Shown here one piece after another: positions 26,406 to 36,388 of a stretch of 64,000 nt of DNA. The stretch covers positions 124,001 through 188,000 of the forward strand of contig NZ_JAFBDW010000004.1 of NCBI RefSeq assembly GCF_016908415.1, read 5' to 3'. How positions within the stretch are numbered: position 1 is the stretch's first letter; every line of letters begins with the position of its first letter. Below the pieces are notes generated by a model, which did no database searches, was not told the DNA's origin, and was given only the letters and a program-made list of their open reading frames with translations. The position numbers and the translations under genes are program-made. Source of the DNA: Caldicoprobacter guelmensis. GTDB taxonomy: Bacteria > Bacillota > Clostridia > Caldicoprobacterales > Caldicoprobacteraceae.

Positions 26406-28226
26406 ATGGCCAATGTTGAGGGAATCAAATTGATTCCGCCGCACAACAGGTTTAAAGGAGGTATGCCCAAAATAGGGATACGGCCTACCATCGATGGAAG
26501 GCGGCGGGGTGTCAGGGAATCTCTTGAGGAACAGACAATGAACATGGCCAAGGCGGTAGCCAAGTTTCTTGAGGAAAACGTGAGGCATTACAATGGCATG
26601 CCGGTAGAGTGCGTGATTGCCGACACCTGTATTGGTGGGGTGGCCGAAGCGGCACAGGCGGCTGAGAAGTTTGCCCGTGAAGGGGTGGGCGTGTCGATTA
26701 CCGTGACGCCATGCTGGTGCTATGGCTCCGAGACCATGGACATGGATCCTTTTATTCCCAAAGCCATATGGGGCTTTAACGGGACCGAACGTCCGGGGGC
26801 TGTGTACCTTGCAGCAGTGCTGGCGGCTCACAACCAGAAAGGTCTGCCCGCCTTTGGCATATACGGCAGGGATGTGCAGGATGCCGGCGATACTACCATT
26901 CCCGATGATGTGAAGGAAAAGCTCCTTCGGTTTACCAAAGCTGCTTTGGCTGTGGCAAACATGAGGGGCAAATCATATCTCTCTATGGGCGGGGTATCGA
27001 TGGGTATCGCTGGCTCAATGGTTGATCCCGATTTCTTTGAGAGTTATCTGGGAATGCGCGTGGAATATGTGGATATGAGCGAGTTTATAAGGCGTATTGA
27101 GGAAGGGATTTACGACAAAGAGGAGTTTGAGCGGGCCTTGCGCTGGGTGAAGGCAAACTGCAAAGAAGGCCCTGACAACAACCCGCCAGAGATACAGGTT
27201 CCCAGGGAGAAAAAGGATAAGGACTGGGAGATGGTCATAAAGATGACCATGATTGCCCGTGACCTTATGGTGGGCAATCCAAAATTGGCTGAGATGGGGT
27301 TTGAGGAGGAAGCCTTAGGGCACAATGCCATTGTGGCGGGGTTCCAGGGGCAAAGGCAGTGGACCGACCACTTCCCCAACGGCGATTTTATGGAGACCAT
27401 ACTCAATTCCTCGTTTGACTGGAATGGCATAAGGCAGCCTTATATCCTTGCAACCGAGAACGACTCGCTGAACGGTGTTGCCATGCTGTTTGGGCATTTG
27501 CTCACCGGCACAGCTCAGATTTTTGCCGATGTGAGGACTTATTGGAGCCCCGAGGCCGTGAAGCGGGTAACCGGTAAGGAATTAACCGGGCTGGCAGCCA
27601 ATGGCGTTATTCATCTCATCAATTCCGGGTCAGCGGCATTGGACGGTACAGGTCAACAGACAAAAGACGGCAAGCCGGTCATCAAGCCCTTCTGGGAAGT
27701 AACGCCTGAGGAAGTTGCCCGATGCCTTGACGCAACACAGTTCAGGTATGCCAACCTGGGCTACTTCCGAGGTGGCGGTTTCTCAACAGATTTTACCACC
27801 AGAGGCGGGATGCCGGTGACCATGTTTAGGGTAAACATCATAAAAGGGTTAGGTCCTGTACTCCAGCTAGCCGAGGGATATACGGTGGAGCTACCTGAGG
27901 ATGTACATGATATACTCGATAGGCGTACCGATCCCACATGGCCTACCACCTGGTTTGTTCCCATATTGACAGGTAAGGGTGCCTTTAAGGATGTATATAC
28001 CGTCATGAACAGCTGGGGTGCTAACCATGCGGCTGTGTGTTATGGCCATATTGGAGCAGAGCTTATAACTCTGGCATCTATGCTGAGGATTCCTGTGTGC
28101 ATGCACAACGTTTCTGAAGACAGGATATTTAGGCCTAGCGTATGGAACGCCTTTGGCACAAGCGACTTGGAGGCTGCAGATTATAGGGCATGCGCTGCCT
28201 TTGGACCGCTGTACGGCAAGAAGTAA
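26406..28226 (+). CDS. fucI: L-fucose isomerase
   Basis: 606 residues, matching the family (about 590-610). It converts L-fucose to L-fuculose (many also act on D-arabinose). Family segments: KIGIRPTIDGRRRGVRESLEEQT at the N-terminus, ADTCIGGVAEAA, TVTPCWCYGSETMDMD, GSMVDPDFFESYLGMRVEYVDMSE and a C-terminal HIGAELITLASMLRIPVCMHNV. GAGGAGGAG is 6 bases before the ATG. Fuculokinase and fuculose-1-phosphate aldolase are not in the window, so the pathway is completed elsewhere. Confidence 0.96.
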   Translation: MANVEGIKLIPPHNRFKGGMPKIGIRPTIDGRRRGVRESLEEQTMNMAKAVAKFLEENVRHYNGMPVECVIADTCIGGVAEAAQAAEKFAREGVGVSITVTPCWCYGSETMDMDPFIPKAIWGFNGTERPGAVYLAAVLAAHNQKGLPAFGIYGRDVQDAGDTTIPDDVKEKLLRFTKAALAVANMRGKSYLSMGGVSMGIAGSMVDPDFFESYLGMRVEYVDMSEFIRRIEEGIYDKEEFERALRWVKANCKEGPDNNPPEIQVPREKKDKDWEMVIKMTMIARDLMVGNPKLAEMGFEEEALGHNAIVAGFQGQRQWTDHFPNGDFMETILNSSFDWNGIRQPYILATENDSLNGVAMLFGHLLTGTAQIFADVRTYWSPEAVKRVTGKELTGLAANGVIHLINSGSAALDGTGQQTKDGKPVIKPFWEVTPEEVARCLDATQFRYANLGYFRGGGFSTDFTTRGGMPVTMFRVNIIKGLGPVLQLAEGYTVELPEDVHDILDRRTDPTWPTTWFVPILTGKGAFKDVYTVMNSWGANHAAVCYGHIGAELITLASMLRIPVCMHNVSEDRIFRPSVWNAFGTSDLEAADYRACAAFGPLYGKK

Positions 28227-28570
28227 AGGTATTTGTTTATAGAAGAGTAAGCTATCCGCTTTTAATATCCGTTAATTTATTTGTGTATAAGCTTGATGGG
28301 GGCTGATTTCTTGTAACAAAGGAATAGGCCCCTAATTTTATGCCTTAAAATTTTTTACAGGGCTATCATCAGGGAAGGCTATTACCAGGTTGATGTAAAT
28401 TTTGCAAAAGTATAGGGATACATCTATCAAAAAACATGATAGAATATAGTTAAGATTAAATATGACGAATTATATTTGATATTGCCAAATGTAAGTGGTG
28501 GTTCATAAAATTTTGATTTGAGCGTATCATGGATTTAACTGCTGAGTGCTAAAGAAGGAAGGTGAAGGCT
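28227..28570. other. intergenic region after fucI
   Basis: About 340 AT-rich bases without a coding frame. An imperfect stem (GGGGGCT near 28297 with AGGCCCC near 28325, one mismatch, then TAATTTTA) may end fucI transcription. A small inverted repeat CTATCA/TGATAG lies at 28424-28442. No clear promoter for the next gene was found. Confidence 0.4.
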
Positions 28571-29683
28571 GTGAAGGTTTTGTTTTTGTCGGTATCTGCG
28601 GGCCATGGCCATAATCAAACCGCCAAGGCTGCTATAGAGAGTTTGAAGGCTAAAGGTGTCGATTGCGTGTTATTAGATATATTTGAGTATATAAATCCCA
28701 TATTGAGCGAATCGGTTGCCAAGGCTTATCTCATCTCTACAAAATTTACCCCCGCTGTTTATGGGAAGTTGTACCGGCTTGGTGAAAGGCTGGAGAAATC
28801 CAACGAGAAGCTTTACATAGGCAAGATAATAAGCTCGCTTTTGTCCAAGAAATTGACGGTGTTTCTCAATGAATATCAACCTGATGTAATTGTTTGCACG
28901 CACATTTTTCCTGCGCAGGTTATAAGCTATCTTAGAGAAAAGGGATTGTCATGCAAGAGCGTGGGTATCATAACCGATTTCACTATTCACCCTTTTTGGG
29001 AGGATACTAATTTGGATTATTACGTTACTGCCAGCAGCCTGCTAAACTTGCAGGTCCAGAGGAAGGGTATTCCTCTTGAAAAGGTCTGGCCCATTGGGAT
29101 TCCCATTTTTATGAAGTTTGCCAATAAATTGGACAAAGCGGAGGCAAGAGAGATACTGGGAATTGAGAATAAGACTACAATATTGGTCATGAGCGGGAGT
29201 ATGGGTTATGGAAATGTGGATGATGTTATTCGCAGGCTGGACAACATGGACATGGATTTTCAGATAATTTCAGTGTGCGGCAATAATGCTTCATTGAAGA
29301 AAAAGATTGATTCAATGAATATAAAGAAGAAGATTTATAATTATGGGTTTGTGGATAACGTGGATGTCATGATGGATGCCTCTGATTGCATATTGACCAA
29401 GCCTGGTGGGCTTACGGTGTCTGAGAGCCTTGCTAAATGTATACCAATGATCCTTATAAACCCTATCCCAGGGCAAGAGGATAGGAATGCCGAGTTTTTG
29501 CTTAATAATGGGCTGGCAATTAAGACCAGCGAGACTTTCCCGGCAGACGAAGCGGTCTATCATCTATTTCACAATGAAAGCAGAAGAAAGTATATGATCG
29601 AGATGATGCATGAGGTAGGCAGGCCGTATGCTGCCGATGAGCTGGCTGACCTCATTATCCAGCAAATAAAGGAGGGGGCTTGA
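28571..29683 (+). CDS. GT28 glycosyltransferase, MGDG synthase / UgtP-like diacylglycerol glucosyltransferase
   Basis: About 370 residues. The N-terminal MGDG-synthase domain shows SVSAGHGHNQTAKA, and the C-terminal GT28 domain has the nucleotide-sugar loop KPGGLTVSESLAK and PGQEDRNAEFL. It should act at the cytoplasmic membrane, adding sugar to diacylglycerol to make glycolipids. The GTG start lies 8 bases after GGAAGG; an in-frame GTG three codons upstream overlaps the ribosome site. It ends within the stem of a terminator shared with the convergent gene. Confidence 0.88.
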   Translation: MKVLFLSVSAGHGHNQTAKAAIESLKAKGVDCVLLDIFEYINPILSESVAKAYLISTKFTPAVYGKLYRLGERLEKSNEKLYIGKIISSLLSKKLTVFLNEYQPDVIVCTHIFPAQVISYLREKGLSCKSVGIITDFTIHPFWEDTNLDYYVTASSLLNLQVQRKGIPLEKVWPIGIPIFMKFANKLDKAEAREILGIENKTTILVMSGSMGYGNVDDVIRRLDNMDMDFQIISVCGNNASLKKKIDSMNIKKKIYNYGFVDNVDVMMDASDCILTKPGGLTVSESLAKCIPMILINPIPGQEDRNAEFLLNNGLAIKTSETFPADEAVYHLFHNESRRKYMIEMMHEVGRPYAADELADLIIQQIKEGA

Positions 29684-29700
29684 AAGCCCCCTTTAATTTT
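29674..29700. terminator. terminator between glycosyltransferase and DUF2680 genes
   Basis: GGGGGCTT and AAGCCCCC form an 8-bp stem with a 2-base gap, followed by TTTAATTTT on the plus strand; the minus strand has TCCTTTATTT. It overlaps the stop codon of the plus-strand gene. Confidence 0.8.
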
Positions 29701-29709
29701 AAAGTATTT

Positions 29710-30132
29710 TTACTGAGAAGTTTGTGTAGGTTGCGACGGGTTTTGCTGGATAAATGGGCACTGCCCACCGAAACCCATACCTCTTCTCCGCCCGAATCCG
29801 CCGTTGAATTTGCCACGGCCAAATCCTGGCAGGTATCCTTGTTCGGCACGGAACTTCTCCATCTGGTCTATTCTCTGCTTCATGGATTCAGCCCGTTTCT
29901 GGTCGATTACTCCAAACTCTAGATATTTATCCACGATTTGTTTTTTAAGCTCGGCAATTTTTGAGTAGAGAGCTGCTAGTTCCTTTTTCTGGGATTCACT
30001 GAGCTGTGTTCCTGTAGCGTTGGAAGGAGTTTGTGCCGGAGTCTGTGTATTTTCGTTTTGAGCCCAAGCAATGGGAACTGCAATGGCTCCTACCAGCATT
30101 ATGGCAATTGCTATAATCCACCATTTCTTCAA
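29710..30132 (-). CDS. secreted DUF2680-family protein
   Basis: About 140 residues. A signal-like hydrophobic segment (residues 5-25, ending near AWAQ) is followed by a Thr/Gln/Asn-rich linker and the DUF2680 core: LSESQKKELAALYSKIAELKKQIVDKYLEFGVI with a basic helix after it, then a Gly/Arg/Phe-rich tail. Function of the family is not known; the helices resemble CpxP/Spy-like chaperone repeats in style only. A TTG start is chosen because AAAAGGAGG lies 9 bases upstream, whereas the longer open frame has none. Confidence 0.8.
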   Translation of the reverse strand: MKKWWIIAIAIMLVGAIAVPIAWAQNENTQTPAQTPSNATGTQLSESQKKELAALYSKIAELKKQIVDKYLEFGVIDQKRAESMKQRIDQMEKFRAEQGYLPGFGRGKFNGGFGRRRGMGFGGQCPFIQQNPSQPTQTSQ

Positions 30133-30289
30133 GTTTATGCACCTCCTTTTTAAATTTGTCTTATCAATATTGTACCCGTAATTTATATTAAAGTTGTGAA
30201 TGTCGTGTGAAGATTGTATGAACAATTTGTGAATTATCTATATATAGTGATAAACCAATTTCATGGACAAAATTCAAACACAGTTGTTG

Positions 30290-31390
30290 TTAAGATAACG
30301 CCTTTTTTATGAGGTCTATCCTGGACAGTATGCGCTGGAAAAGCAAGTCCACTACTGTAATGGCTGCCATGGCTTCCACTACTACTACGGCCCGTGGGAC
30401 TATTACCGGGTCGTGCCTACCTGTTAGCTTAAGCCGTGTGTTTTGCATATCGTGGGTTACTGTATCTTGCGGAATGCTGATGGAGGGTGTGGGTTTAAAG
30501 GCTGCCCGAAATACGATGGGGAATCCCTCGCTTATTCCCCCGGTTATGCCACCCGAATTGTTGGTGAGCTTGATAAGCCCTTTATCTGGGTTGGAAGCTA
30601 AAGGGTCGTTGTTCTGCGAGCCGGTGAGGTAAGCGGCTTCAAATCCCCTGCCAAACTCGATGCCCTTTACTGCGCCGATGGACATTATGGCTTTGGCGAG
30701 GGCGGCATCGAGCTTGTCGAATACCGGCTCTCCCACTCCGCTGGGTAGACCCTGTATGATGCATTCCACAATCCCGCCTGCCGAGTCGCCCTTTTCTTTA
30801 AGCTTCTGGATATACTCTGCAGCTTTTTCAGCTGCTTCACGGTCGGGCATGGCAAAAGGGTTTCGGTATATCTCGTGTTTGTCAAATTTTTGTGGGTCAA
30901 TCTTTACTGGACCTATAGACAACGTGTAAGCCTGGATTTCGACTCCGAGTTGGGACAAAACTTTTTTTGCAATAGCGCCGGCTGCCACACGAGCGGCCGT
31001 TTCCCTGCCCGATGCGCGGCCACCTCCTCTGTAATCCCATATTCCGTATTTTTGATGATAAGTATAGTCGGCATGGCCAGGACGGTATATATGGGCAACT
31101 TGTGAATAGTCTTTGGAACGTTGGTCTTGATTGGGAATGATGAGCGATATTGGTGTACCGGTGGTAAAGCCTTCAAAGACCCCTGACAAGATGGTCACCT
31201 TATCCTCTTCCTGCCGGGGGGTGGAATAAGGGGACTTTCCCGGCCTTCGTCTGTCTAAATCCTTTTGGATGTCTTCTTCGGACAGTGGAATGCCAGCCGG
31301 ACATCCGTCAACTACCACGCCTATGGCTTTACCGTGAGATTCTCCCCATGTAGTAACGGTAAAGTTCTTCCCTATGGTTGAGCCTGACAT
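30290..31390 (-). CDS. aroC: chorismate synthase
   Basis: About 366 residues. Final step of the shikimate pathway: 5-enolpyruvylshikimate-3-phosphate to chorismate using reduced FMN. Signatures: WGESHGKAIGVVVDGCPAG, RRRPGKSPYSTPRQEEDKV, the GRASGRETAARVAAGA block and RHDPVIVPRAVVVVEAMAA. AAGGAGG lies 8 bases ahead of the ATG; the extended frame upstream is not supported. It stands alone here with no other shikimate gene nearby. Confidence 0.97.
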   Translation of the reverse strand: MSGSTIGKNFTVTTWGESHGKAIGVVVDGCPAGIPLSEEDIQKDLDRRRPGKSPYSTPRQEEDKVTILSGVFEGFTTGTPISLIIPNQDQRSKDYSQVAHIYRPGHADYTYHQKYGIWDYRGGGRASGRETAARVAAGAIAKKVLSQLGVEIQAYTLSIGPVKIDPQKFDKHEIYRNPFAMPDREAAEKAAEYIQKLKEKGDSAGGIVECIIQGLPSGVGEPVFDKLDAALAKAIMSIGAVKGIEFGRGFEAAYLTGSQNNDPLASNPDKGLIKLTNNSGGITGGISEGFPIVFRAAFKPTPSISIPQDTVTHDMQNTRLKLTGRHDPVIVPRAVVVVEAMAAITVVDLLFQRILSRIDLIKKALS

Positions 31391-31620
31391 AAGGAACCTC
31401 CTTAAGATTTGAGTTTTATAGAATTGTATCATTTTGGAGCCGTGCTGTACAACATACTTCAAGCAAATCTGTTTGAGAAACATACGGCCTTTAGAGGTGA
31501 AGGTACCTACTAGACCTTGACTACGAGTAAATTTAAAGAGAGGAGATGAATTATTTAAGAAAAGGTGCTAAAATATTTTTAAATATTGCAATGTTTAAGA
31601 CGGGGAGGATAAAAAGTGAG

Positions 31621-34600
31621 ATGGTCAGTGCAGGTATCTGTCTGGGTTCAACCAGCATAAGCACAGCAAGTGTCCAACTAGAAGGGGGATTTTTAGAGGT
31701 AATTAATGCTCTCTGGATTCCCCATGGTGGGTCTCCAAATTCGGTTTTTGAGAAAGTCTTTTCTTCTTTGAAATGTGAATATGTAGCGGTTACGGGTAGA
31801 AAATTTGCCCGGCGTATAAAGTTGCCAAAAATATCAGAGCCCGAGGCCGTGGAAATAGCATATAGGTATTTGTCAAATAAATATCCTGCTGTAGACACAA
31901 TTGTATCGGCTGGGGGCGAAATGTTTATTGCATATAAGCTAAATGCCAAAGGCAATATAGTGAGCATTGTATCCGGCAACAAATGTGCATCGGGCACAGG
32001 GGAATTCTTTATGCAGCAGATAAAAAGAATGGGCCTGCTTCCCGAAGAAGCTCTAAAGATTGCTCAGCAGCCGCCATACGCTGTAGCGGGACGCTGTTCG
32101 GTGTTTTGTAAAAGTGACTGTACCCATGCTTTGAACAAAGGGGAGCCTAAAGGGCGCGTGGTATCAGGTCTATGTAAGATGATGGCATCAAAAGTGATAG
32201 AGCTTTTAAGGAAATGCGATGCTTCAAAAGTACTTTTGGTAGGAAAATGCGCTGAAAACAAACTGATGGTAGAATATATAAGGGAAGAGTTCCCGGACGT
32301 AATAGTAGCAGATGAAGCTGGTTGTTTTGAAGCTTTGGGGGCAGCGGTGTGGGCGGCATTGAATAAAGCCCGTGTGCCTGAAGGCGAAGGCAGGCTTATA
32401 GATGAGCTGGCTACGTCCTTTTCGTATTTTGACCCCCTTATTAAATATTCTGATATGGTGGAGTTTAAAGAGATGCCGCGTGGTAGCGTAAAAGCGGGTG
32501 AAGAGTGCATTGTGGGGCTGGACGTTGGTTCCACCACTACTAAGGCGGTGGCCATAAGGACGAAAGATAACGTTATAGTGGCTTCCGAGTATTTAAGGAC
32601 CAACGGTGATCCTGTAGGTGCAGCGCGGCAGTGCTATAAAAAAATTGCAGGAGAAATAAGGGGAGCAAGAGTTGTAGGTTTAGGCGTTACGGGTTCCGGT
32701 AGGCAGATAGCAGGGCTGCATGCCATGGCTTCAGCGGTGGTAAATGAAATAATAGCCCATGCAACGGCAGCGGCATATTTTGATAAGGATGTTGATACCA
32801 TATTTGAAATAGGTGGCCAGGACGCAAAGTACACTTATCTAGTTGAGGGTGTACCGGCTGATTATGCCATGAATGAAGCCTGTTCAGCCGGTACCGGGTC
32901 ATTTTTGGAAGAAGCTGCAGGGGAAACACTGGGCATAAGCGTATATGAAATAGCTGACATAGCGTTACGTGGAGCAAAGCCGCCCAATTTTAACGATCAG
33001 TGTGCTGCATTTATAAGCAGTGATATCAAGACGGCTATACAGGAAGGTGTAGCCAGGGAAGATATTGTAGCGGGGCTTGTATATTCGGTATGCTTAAATT
33101 ATATAAACAGGGTGAAGGGGAACAGGCCTGTTGGCAATAAGGTTTTTATGCAGGGTGGCGTGTGTTATAATCGTGCTGTTCCGCTGGCAATGGCGGCTAT
33201 AACAGGTAAGAAGATAATAGTGCCGCCTGAACCAGGACTTATGGGAGCCTTTGGTGTAGCGCTTGTCGTTAAGCAAAAGCTGGAAAAAGGCGAGATACAG
33301 AAACAGGAGTTTGATCTAGAGGTTCTATCTAACCGTGAAGTAACCCATGTGAAGTCTTTTACATGTTCTGGTAAACCTGAAAACTGCGACCGCAAGTGTA
33401 GCGTACACATCTTAAAAATAGATGGGAAGAATTACCCGTTTGGCGGTGTATGCACAAAATACAGCAATGTTATATCCAAATCCCGGCTTAACCAAGGTAA
33501 GGACCTTGTTGCTGAGTTTGAACGTTTGACGTTTGGTAACTATAGCAAAAGCGAAAAAGAGAAAGATGGGCCTACTGTAGGTATACAGCCTTCGCTTATG
33601 ACAAATATCTTGTATCCGCTGTATTACACTTTCTTTACGGAGCTTGGGGCTCAAGTTATTTTAGCAAATGACGTTGAACCAGAAGGGCTTGAGAGAAAGG
33701 GTGCTGCCTTTTGTTATCCCGCAGAGCTTTCCCATGGCTATATGTCTTCTCTTTTAAAGCTTAAGCCTGACTATATCTTTATCCCTCATGTCAGACAGAT
33801 ACCTGCTGGAAGTGAAGTCGCTTCAAAAGTGACGTGCCCTATTGTGCAGGCTGAACCTTACTATTTGAAAGCGGCTTTTGATGAGCTTAACAATTTTAAG
33901 CTATTGTCTCCCGTGCTTGATTTCGCGGCTGGGTATGACAACATGATGGATGAGTTTATAAAAATTGGTGTAGATATGGGTTTTTCAGTGGCAGAATCGG
34001 CGACTGCTTATAGGGCAGCTGTTGCCGAGCAGGTCTCGTATTTAAATAAGCTAAAAAACATTGGAAAAGAATTCGTGGAACAACTTGATAACTGTCCTGA
34101 GGCTACGGCGATAGTCATTTTTGGTAGGCTCTACAATGCTCTGTCTGGTAAAGTAAACATGGGTATTCCCAAAAAATTTTCATCAAGAGGGTATGATGTG
34201 ATTCCTTTCCTTATGCTTCCTTATGAAGAAGAGCTTTCTATGGATAATATGTATTGGGCTACGGGGGAGATGATAATTAAAGCTGCACGCTATGTTGAGA
34301 AGCATCCCTCGCTTTTTGGAGTGTATATAACCAATTTCAGCTGTGGGCCTGATAGCTTTATTACAGGATACTTCAGGCGTATAATGGGTCAAAAGCCTTC
34401 TCTCACGTTGGAAATAGATTCTCATACAGCAGATGCAGGGATAGATACCCGGGTGGAGGCTTTTTTGGATATAATCAAGGGGTATAAACAGGTAAAAAGA
34501 TATTATCATGTAACTTCGTCTATGCCGTTTAAACCCTCGCGTGTAGAATACAAGAGGGGAATGCTGGAAGTGATTGATTCCAAAGGAGATGTATATCCTA

Positions 34601-35883
34601 TTACCCATCCGAAAGTGCATCTTGTAATACCTTGTATGGGGGAACGGTCATCAAAGTTGGGTGCGGCTGCCTTAAGATATTGCGGTATAAGGGCGTCTGT
34701 ACTGCCTGCACCTTCTGAGCAGGAGCTCAAGCTGGGCAGAGCCGATGCTTCGTGTAAGGAGTGTCTGCCCCTTATACTTACTTTGGGAAGTTTGAAGCGC
34801 TATCTTGAAACGAGGCCTAAGGACGAGCTGACAGTCTATTTCATGCCTCAAACCAGCGGACCGTGTAGGTTTGGCCAGTACAACGTGCTAATGCGAAACT
34901 GGGTAATGGACCACCAAATAGAGGATGTATCCTTTTTGTCGCTTTCGTCGGCCAATGCTTACGGTGGACTTAGCATACCTATGCAGCTTAGAATATGGCG
35001 GTCTCAGGTGATAGCGGAAATATTGGATGATATATACAGCGCGGTGATTGCTCTCTCAAAAGATAAACAACAGGGGCTTGATATTTATAGAGAAGTAGAG
35101 AACAGGCTGCTGTATGCTTTAGAACACCTATCCTGGAAGGATGTGAAAAGTGAGATAGCCAGTTGTGTAAAGTTGCTTTCTAAGATAGATGTCGTGTGTG
35201 ATATATCGCAAGCCAAAAAAGTAGCTCTTTTGGGAGAGATATATGTAAGGAGTGACGATTTTTCCCGTCAATATATAGTAGAAAAGCTGGCCGAGAGAGG
35301 AATTGTTACCAGGACTGCGCCCTTGATAGAGTGGCTGTATTACTGTGATTATCTAGTGAAGAATTCTGTACTTCATGATAAACCCACATGGAGCGATAGC
35401 CTCAGGGTGAAGCTGAGTGGGTTGATAAAGCGGAGGGAAGAGGCAAAAATAAAGTCCATGTTCAAGGGTACAAAGCTTTATCAGCTCGTGACTGTAAATG
35501 TGGACAGGTTAATTAAATGTGCAAATGGGCTTATGTCGGATAGGCTTACGGGTGAAGCGATACTCACGGTTGGAGGTACAGTAGCTGAAATTGTGGATGA
35601 GGCAGACGGGGTTATAGCCCTGGCGCCCTTTGGTTGTATGCCGGGCAGAATAGCTGAGGCCTTAATTTCTCATAAGTTGGAGGAACAAAAACTTAAGAGC
35701 GCTGAGGATAAAGAATATATAGGAAATGTGTTAGAGCAGCACTTGAATCTTCCATTTTTGGCTATAGAAGTGGATGGTAACCCCTTCCCACAACTTATAG
35801 AATCCAGGATAGAGGCTTTCTGTTTACAGGTAGAAAAGCTGCATGCCACCAGGCGGTGTTTTCTTGACTATGGAAAAGCTTGA
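31621..35883 (+). CDS. fused acyl-CoA dehydratase activase (BcrA/BadF/BcrD/HgdC type, DUF2229)
   Basis: About 1420 residues. Two ASKHA ATPase modules: the first (about 1-270) with GICLGSTS and KCASGTGEFF, the second (about 295-560) with GLDVGSTTTKAV, GGQDAKYT and NEACSAGTGSFLEEAA whose Cys would bind a bridging [4Fe-4S]. A DUF2229 region and an HgdB-like C-terminal portion with several Cys (GPCRFGQYN, CKECLPL) follow. Family members use ATP to donate an electron to 2-hydroxyacyl-CoA dehydratases or benzoyl-CoA reductases, but no such partner is nearby. The ATG chosen has GGGGAGG 12 bases upstream; an ATG 25 codons earlier has AGAGAGGAG with no spacing. Confidence 0.88.
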   Translation: MVSAGICLGSTSISTASVQLEGGFLEVINALWIPHGGSPNSVFEKVFSSLKCEYVAVTGRKFARRIKLPKISEPEAVEIAYRYLSNKYPAVDTIVSAGGEMFIAYKLNAKGNIVSIVSGNKCASGTGEFFMQQIKRMGLLPEEALKIAQQPPYAVAGRCSVFCKSDCTHALNKGEPKGRVVSGLCKMMASKVIELLRKCDASKVLLVGKCAENKLMVEYIREEFPDVIVADEAGCFEALGAAVWAALNKARVPEGEGRLIDELATSFSYFDPLIKYSDMVEFKEMPRGSVKAGEECIVGLDVGSTTTKAVAIRTKDNVIVASEYLRTNGDPVGAARQCYKKIAGEIRGARVVGLGVTGSGRQIAGLHAMASAVVNEIIAHATAAAYFDKDVDTIFEIGGQDAKYTYLVEGVPADYAMNEACSAGTGSFLEEAAGETLGISVYEIADIALRGAKPPNFNDQCAAFISSDIKTAIQEGVAREDIVAGLVYSVCLNYINRVKGNRPVGNKVFMQGGVCYNRAVPLAMAAITGKKIIVPPEPGLMGAFGVALVVKQKLEKGEIQKQEFDLEVLSNREVTHVKSFTCSGKPENCDRKCSVHILKIDGKNYPFGGVCTKYSNVISKSRLNQGKDLVAEFERLTFGNYSKSEKEKDGPTVGIQPSLMTNILYPLYYTFFTELGAQVILANDVEPEGLERKGAAFCYPAELSHGYMSSLLKLKPDYIFIPHVRQIPAGSEVASKVTCPIVQAEPYYLKAAFDELNNFKLLSPVLDFAAGYDNMMDEFIKIGVDMGFSVAESATAYRAAVAEQVSYLNKLKNIGKEFVEQLDNCPEATAIVIFGRLYNALSGKVNMGIPKKFSSRGYDVIPFLMLPYEEELSMDNMYWATGEMIIKAARYVEKHPSLFGVYITNFSCGPDSFITGYFRRIMGQKPSLTLEIDSHTADAGIDTRVEAFLDIIKGYKQVKRYYHVTSSMPFKPSRVEYKRGMLEVIDSKGDVYPITHPKVHLVIPCMGERSSKLGAAALRYCGIRASVLPAPSEQELKLGRADASCKECLPLILTLGSLKRYLETRPKDELTVYFMPQTSGPCRFGQYNVLMRNWVMDHQIEDVSFLSLSSANAYGGLSIPMQLRIWRSQVIAEILDDIYSAVIALSKDKQQGLDIYREVENRLLYALEHLSWKDVKSEIASCVKLLSKIDVVCDISQAKKVALLGEIYVRSDDFSRQYIVEKLAERGIVTRTAPLIEWLYYCDYLVKNSVLHDKPTWSDSLRVKLSGLIKRREEAKIKSMFKGTKLYQLVTVNVDRLIKCANGLMSDRLTGEAILTVGGTVAEIVDEADGVIALAPFGCMPGRIAEALISHKLEEQKLKSAEDKEYIGNVLEQHLNLPFLAIEVDGNPFPQLIESRIEAFCLQVEKLHATRRCFLDYGKA

Positions 35884-35989
35884 TTGTACCGGATTGGATA
35901 ATATGTTAAAATATTGTTTGGGGTATGAAGATGCTAGTTTTATGCGTAGCTTTGATGAGTCGATGTAATTTTTGGAAGGAAGAAGTGCG

Positions 35990-36388
35990 GTGATTGTTGG
36001 GGTTGGCATTGATATAATCGAGGTTAAGCGTATAAAAAGAGCATGTTGCAGTTTACGTTTTTTGCAAAGAGTTTTTACAGAAGAAGAGCAAAAGTACTTT
36101 GAGAAGTGTGGAAACAATCCTCAGACAATAAGTGGGAATTTTGCGGCCAAAGAAGCGGTGATGAAGGCCTTAGGCACGGGGTTCGATGTGGGCTGGAAGA
36201 ATATAGAGATACTCCACTGTCCCAATGGAAAACCGTATGTAAATCTCTATGACAGGGCAGCATATCGGCTATCCTGTATAGGTGGTAAAAAGGTGTGGGT
36301 TTCCATATCCCATATAAGAGGGTTGGCGGTTGCTCAGGCTATTATTGAAGGTGAGGATGAGGCATATGTTTGTTGTAACTCCGTTTGA
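35990..36388 (+). CDS. acpS: holo-[acyl-carrier-protein] synthase
   Basis: About 132 residues. Transfers phosphopantetheine from CoA to acyl carrier protein. Motifs GVGIDIIEVKRI (Mg/CoA Asp) and NFAAKEAVMKALGTG are intact. The GTG start follows GGAAGGAAG by 7 bases; a longer TTG-initiated frame overlaps this site. Its 3' end overlaps nnrD by 23 bases, as is common in Firmicutes. Confidence 0.95.
   Translation: MIVGVGIDIIEVKRIKRACCSLRFLQRVFTEEEQKYFEKCGNNPQTISGNFAAKEAVMKALGTGFDVGWKNIEILHCPNGKPYVNLYDRAAYRLSCIGGKKVWVSISHIRGLAVAQAIIEGEDEAYVCCNSV

Noticed and set aside
35925..35993. 22-codon frame before acpS (MKMLVLCVALMSRC...)
   Set aside because: No ribosome site and overlaps the acpS start; could be a leader peptide but is unsupported.
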